Shown one piece after another: positions 62,601-64,000 of a stretch of DNA of 64,000 nt. The stretch's first letter is position 1, and the number at the start of each line of letters is the position of its first letter. The DNA is from Bacteroides gallinarum DSM 18171 = JCM 13658 (GTDB taxonomy: Bacteria > Bacteroidota > Bacteroidia > Bacteroidales > Bacteroidaceae): positions 1 to 64,000 of the forward strand of contig NZ_KB894139.1 of NCBI RefSeq assembly GCF_000374365.1, in the 5' to 3' direction. The notes beneath the pieces were generated by a model. It saw nothing but the letters and a program-made list of their open reading frames with translations, did no database searches and was not told where the DNA came from. The translations under genes were made by a program, and so were the position numbers.

Positions 62601-64000
62601 TTGTCGGAGGCGATATCTACCCCCTGCCCCTTAGCGGACACACGGGCTGTAAGCGTATAAATAGAATCCTTGGGCAAGAAGCGGTGAATCTGTAGGGCAT
62701 CCACCGCAAGGTCGGCATGATATGCCTCGGTTGCCAGGTTGTAAGCGGCATCCAAGTCCAGGCTCCCCCCGCCGTCCTTCACTTTGAGCACGGCATTGCA
62801 CTGCGGCCCGTCCAGTCCGAGGCGTGCCGCGAGGTTCATGCTGTCGGGCACGACGATAGAACCGTCGGGAGTCATCCCGGTAAGGCCGGTAAGGAAATTG
62901 AGGTCTTGCGTCTGCATCTCGAAGTCGAGTTCGGCGCTACGTTTCAGGCTATCCGTAAGATTCCACAGCTCGCCTCCGCCGCTTAGGGAAAAAGCGCCGG
63001 GCAAGTCGGCGGTGAAACGGGAAATCTGCATCTGCTTCAAGCTGCCTTCCGTACCGGCACGAATCACCAGCGGACGGAAGGGATAAGCCTCTTTGAAAGT
63101 CTCGGGCAATCCGCCGGCAAAGAGCAGTATGTCCTGCTTGCCGATATTGGCATTGAAGCGGGCGGTCAGCCGCCCGGTAGTGGGTATATCCACCAATTCC
63201 CAGTAAGTCTGTGCCGTCAAGTCCATTTCGCTGTGCGGCGTCCTGACTTGCAGGTAAGGAATACGGATAAGGGTAGAGTCGGCAAACAGCCGCCCGGTCA
63301 GGGAAGTCACCGTCAGCCCGGAACGGTCGTATAAGGAGAACTCGCGCACAACGGCGTTCAAGTCGCGGCCGCAGGTCATCACCGAGTCAATGCCGATACG
63401 GATATCGCGTAAAGCAATGTGCGAAGCATCGAAACCCTCTGCCGGCGCAGCCGTACCCACATCATAATTCACGGCAGTACCCGCAAGGGCAAATCTCCTC
63501 CAACCATAGAATTGGCGTTTAAGGTCGGCATTCGCATCTTCTATGCTTGCCTCCCCAATATCGGCGGCCAAAGTCATCGAGTCGAGCGGCATCTGCAAAT
63601 CCACCGAAACATCCTTCAGTTTCAAGCTATGCAGGGCTATCCGCCAATCCAAGGCGGTCTGGGTGGTATCTGCCGGAGTTCCGGCAGTGTCGGCAAGCAT
63701 CACTTGCACATGGGTATCGCTCAGTTCCACGCTGTTCAGCACGACATCCTCTCTTTTCAAGTCGATGCCGTGGCTCTCGAGAAAAAAACGTCCGAGCGTA
63801 CCCCTGACATGCATCCCCTCCAACAAGCCGGAAGAATTCACGGTTACCTGCTGCAAGGTGATATCGTCCACCTCTACTCTGCCCTTCAGCAAAGGCCACG
63901 CCTGCACGCGGACGTTCAGACTTCCGAGGTCCAGCAAGGTATCGGGATGCTGCACGCCCACAGTATCGTTTGCCGGTTGCACCACCCGTACCCCGCGTAC
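59657..64000 (-). CDS. tamB: TamB-family translocation/assembly protein, 5' end outside the window
   Basis: The open frame continues through the right edge of the window, so at least 1,447 residues are coded here and the true start is outside. The sequence is a very long series of alternating hydrophobic beta-strands (for example LNVRVQAWPLLKGRVEVDDITL near the edge), as in the TamB/AsmA-like periplasmic groove that carries lipids between membranes. The last 400 residues (WRGDPMNPTLDLKATERMRA, RLFNDRVQIVIGGKV, LDGEITETGVGLVLRRKMDRLGELF) are the TamB C-terminal DUF490 domain. Partner tamL lies directly downstream. Confidence 0.9.
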   Translation of the reverse strand, partial: VRGVRVVQPANDTVGVQHPDTLLDLGSLNVRVQAWPLLKGRVEVDDITLQQVTVNSSGLLEGMHVRGTLGRFFLESHGIDLKREDVVLNSVELSDTHVQVMLADTAGTPADTTQTALDWRIALHSLKLKDVSVDLQMPLDSMTLAADIGEASIEDANADLKRQFYGWRRFALAGTAVNYDVGTAAPAEGFDASHIALRDIRIGIDSVMTCGRDLNAVVREFSLYDRSGLTVTSLTGRLFADSTLIRIPYLQVRTPHSEMDLTAQTYWELVDIPTTGRLTARFNANIGKQDILLFAGGLPETFKEAYPFRPLVIRAGTEGSLKQMQISRFTADLPGAFSLSGGGELWNLTDSLKRSAELDFEMQTQDLNFLTGLTGMTPDGSIVVPDSMNLAARLGLDGPQCNAVLKVKDGGGSLDLDAAYNLATEAYHADLAVDALQIHRFLPKDSIYTLTARVSAKGQGVDIASDKTVARVSAKLAELQYARWNISDVDLDAGLQSSVASVRLASDNTLLKMQTTADLHLDRKYMDGRLDMDVKDLDLYKLGIAPKPLEHPFAFSLGAEARRDSIKLRMDAGDMDLQFRARSTLKELLEQSGEFASILTKQIDERRLDHAALRRVLPSAGMQLTAGQANPVSYFLKTKDVTFNDFTLRFGTTPARGINGRTAIHGLHVDSLQLDTVFFAVQQDTSRMMLQSGVINGPKNPQFVFRSTLTGEIRSEDAELTVNYVDGEGQTGVLLGVNARPLTEGHGKGNGLMFNIIPAEPVIAYRKFRFVDGNNWVYLHRNMRVYANIDMDSDNGMCFRMQSDKNDSISLQNINVELSRFQLGELSEVLPYMPRLTGLFSAEAQYIQTPTSLQVSAEAGIDGLTYERQPVGNIGMGATWLPGDKGATHYLNTYFSHDNREVLTADGILTQKNGKDTLEVTTSFEHFPMEIANAFIPDQMVSFTGDLDGGMYIYGPLDNPKVHGDVTLDSVSVYARQAGARYWFDARPVQIEDNQLIFDKFAIYTTSKNPFTIDGKVDFRNLERPTADLKLLATNYTLLDAPRTRESLIYGKVFVDLNATVRGALDALTMRGNMNLLGNTDVTYVLTDSPLTVEDRLDGLVTFTSFADTVSVNAAEAPAMSLGGMDMVMSVHIDNAVRLRADLSPDRSKFIELEGGGDLNMQYTPQGDISLTGRYTLSGGIMKYSLPVIPLKEFQINNGSYVDWRGDPMNPTLDLKATERMRASVADGDDGGSRVVNFDVSIAIKNRLDAPELIFDITAPDDATVENELQAMGAEERSKQAIAMLATGVYMNSGVKGGGLSMGSALNSVIQSQINSLAGSAFQSINASFTMGMEDRTAAETGDKQTDYSFRYSQRLFNDRVQIVIGGKVTTGANATNNAESFIDNISLEYRLDTSGTRYVRVFYDKNYESVLDGEITETGVGLVLRRKMDRLGELFIFKKKKKQTVE

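Overview
The window is a stretch of chromosome from a member of the Bacteroidales, most likely the genus Bacteroides. Grounds: the promoters that can be recognised carry the Bacteroidota -7 element TAnnTTTG (16 sites listed, several placed exactly where they decide a start codon); the gene families are typical of the group (GldH, TamL/TamB, RicT, fimbrillin-like lipoprotein, long LptF-type permease, thiamine TonB receptor with PnuT and thiamine pyrophosphokinase behind a TPP riboswitch, PGM-like protein in the threonine operon); and the coding sequence is moderately GC rich with AT-rich gaps. Species cannot be fixed from this sequence alone.

Layout. 1-715: the 5' end of an IS1182-type transposase runs off the left edge, followed by a dense block of non-coding inverted repeats. 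716-5110: minus-strand operon lptF-like, ribBA, class I aminotransferase. 5153-7101: START-like protein, tRNA(CAT) with promoter and terminator, two small hypothetical proteins and a perfect 33-bp inverted repeat. 7157-11969: MscS channel, then divergently the thiamine uptake operon (TPP riboswitch, TonB receptor, 38-bp tandem array, PnuT, thiamine pyrophosphokinase). 11896-13577: DMT exporter, a compact toxin-antitoxin pair (the 55-codon antitoxin is easily missed) and a 22-bp tandem palindrome array. 13619-19086: threonine operon thrA, PGM-like proposed homoserine kinase, thrC, with a leader that holds a short Thr-containing ORF and an inverted-repeat element. 19304-27765: asparaginase, carbonic anhydrase, radA, a decayed GxxExxY element, an FAD oxidoreductase, a LuxR-type regulator and a second TonB receptor. 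27837-31968: second 22-bp array, zinc-ribbon membrane protein, U32 peptidase, metA. 32364-39652: KilA-N protein, fimbrillin/FISUMP lipoprotein, metF-holB-ricT-gldH. 39747-47214: cell-shape cluster purH-mreB-mreC-mreD-PBP2-rodA on the minus strand. 47383-64000: M13 peptidase, ABC-F protein, MFS/HlyD/TolC efflux operon, sugar nucleotidyltransferase, and TamL with the 3' 4.3 kb of tamB.

Most genes are core metabolism or envelope genes. The unexplained signal is between genes. The clearest case is a family of short elements whose ends carry three CACAGAG-like heptamers: one copy encloses a frameshifted GxxExxY gene (22432-22890), one is an ORF-less inverted pair in the thrA leader (18814-18930), and one is a single end next to metA (31008-31044). 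Separately, several gaps at the 3' ends of genes contain tandem arrays with 22-24 bp or 38 bp periods, two of them built of palindromic 22-mers.
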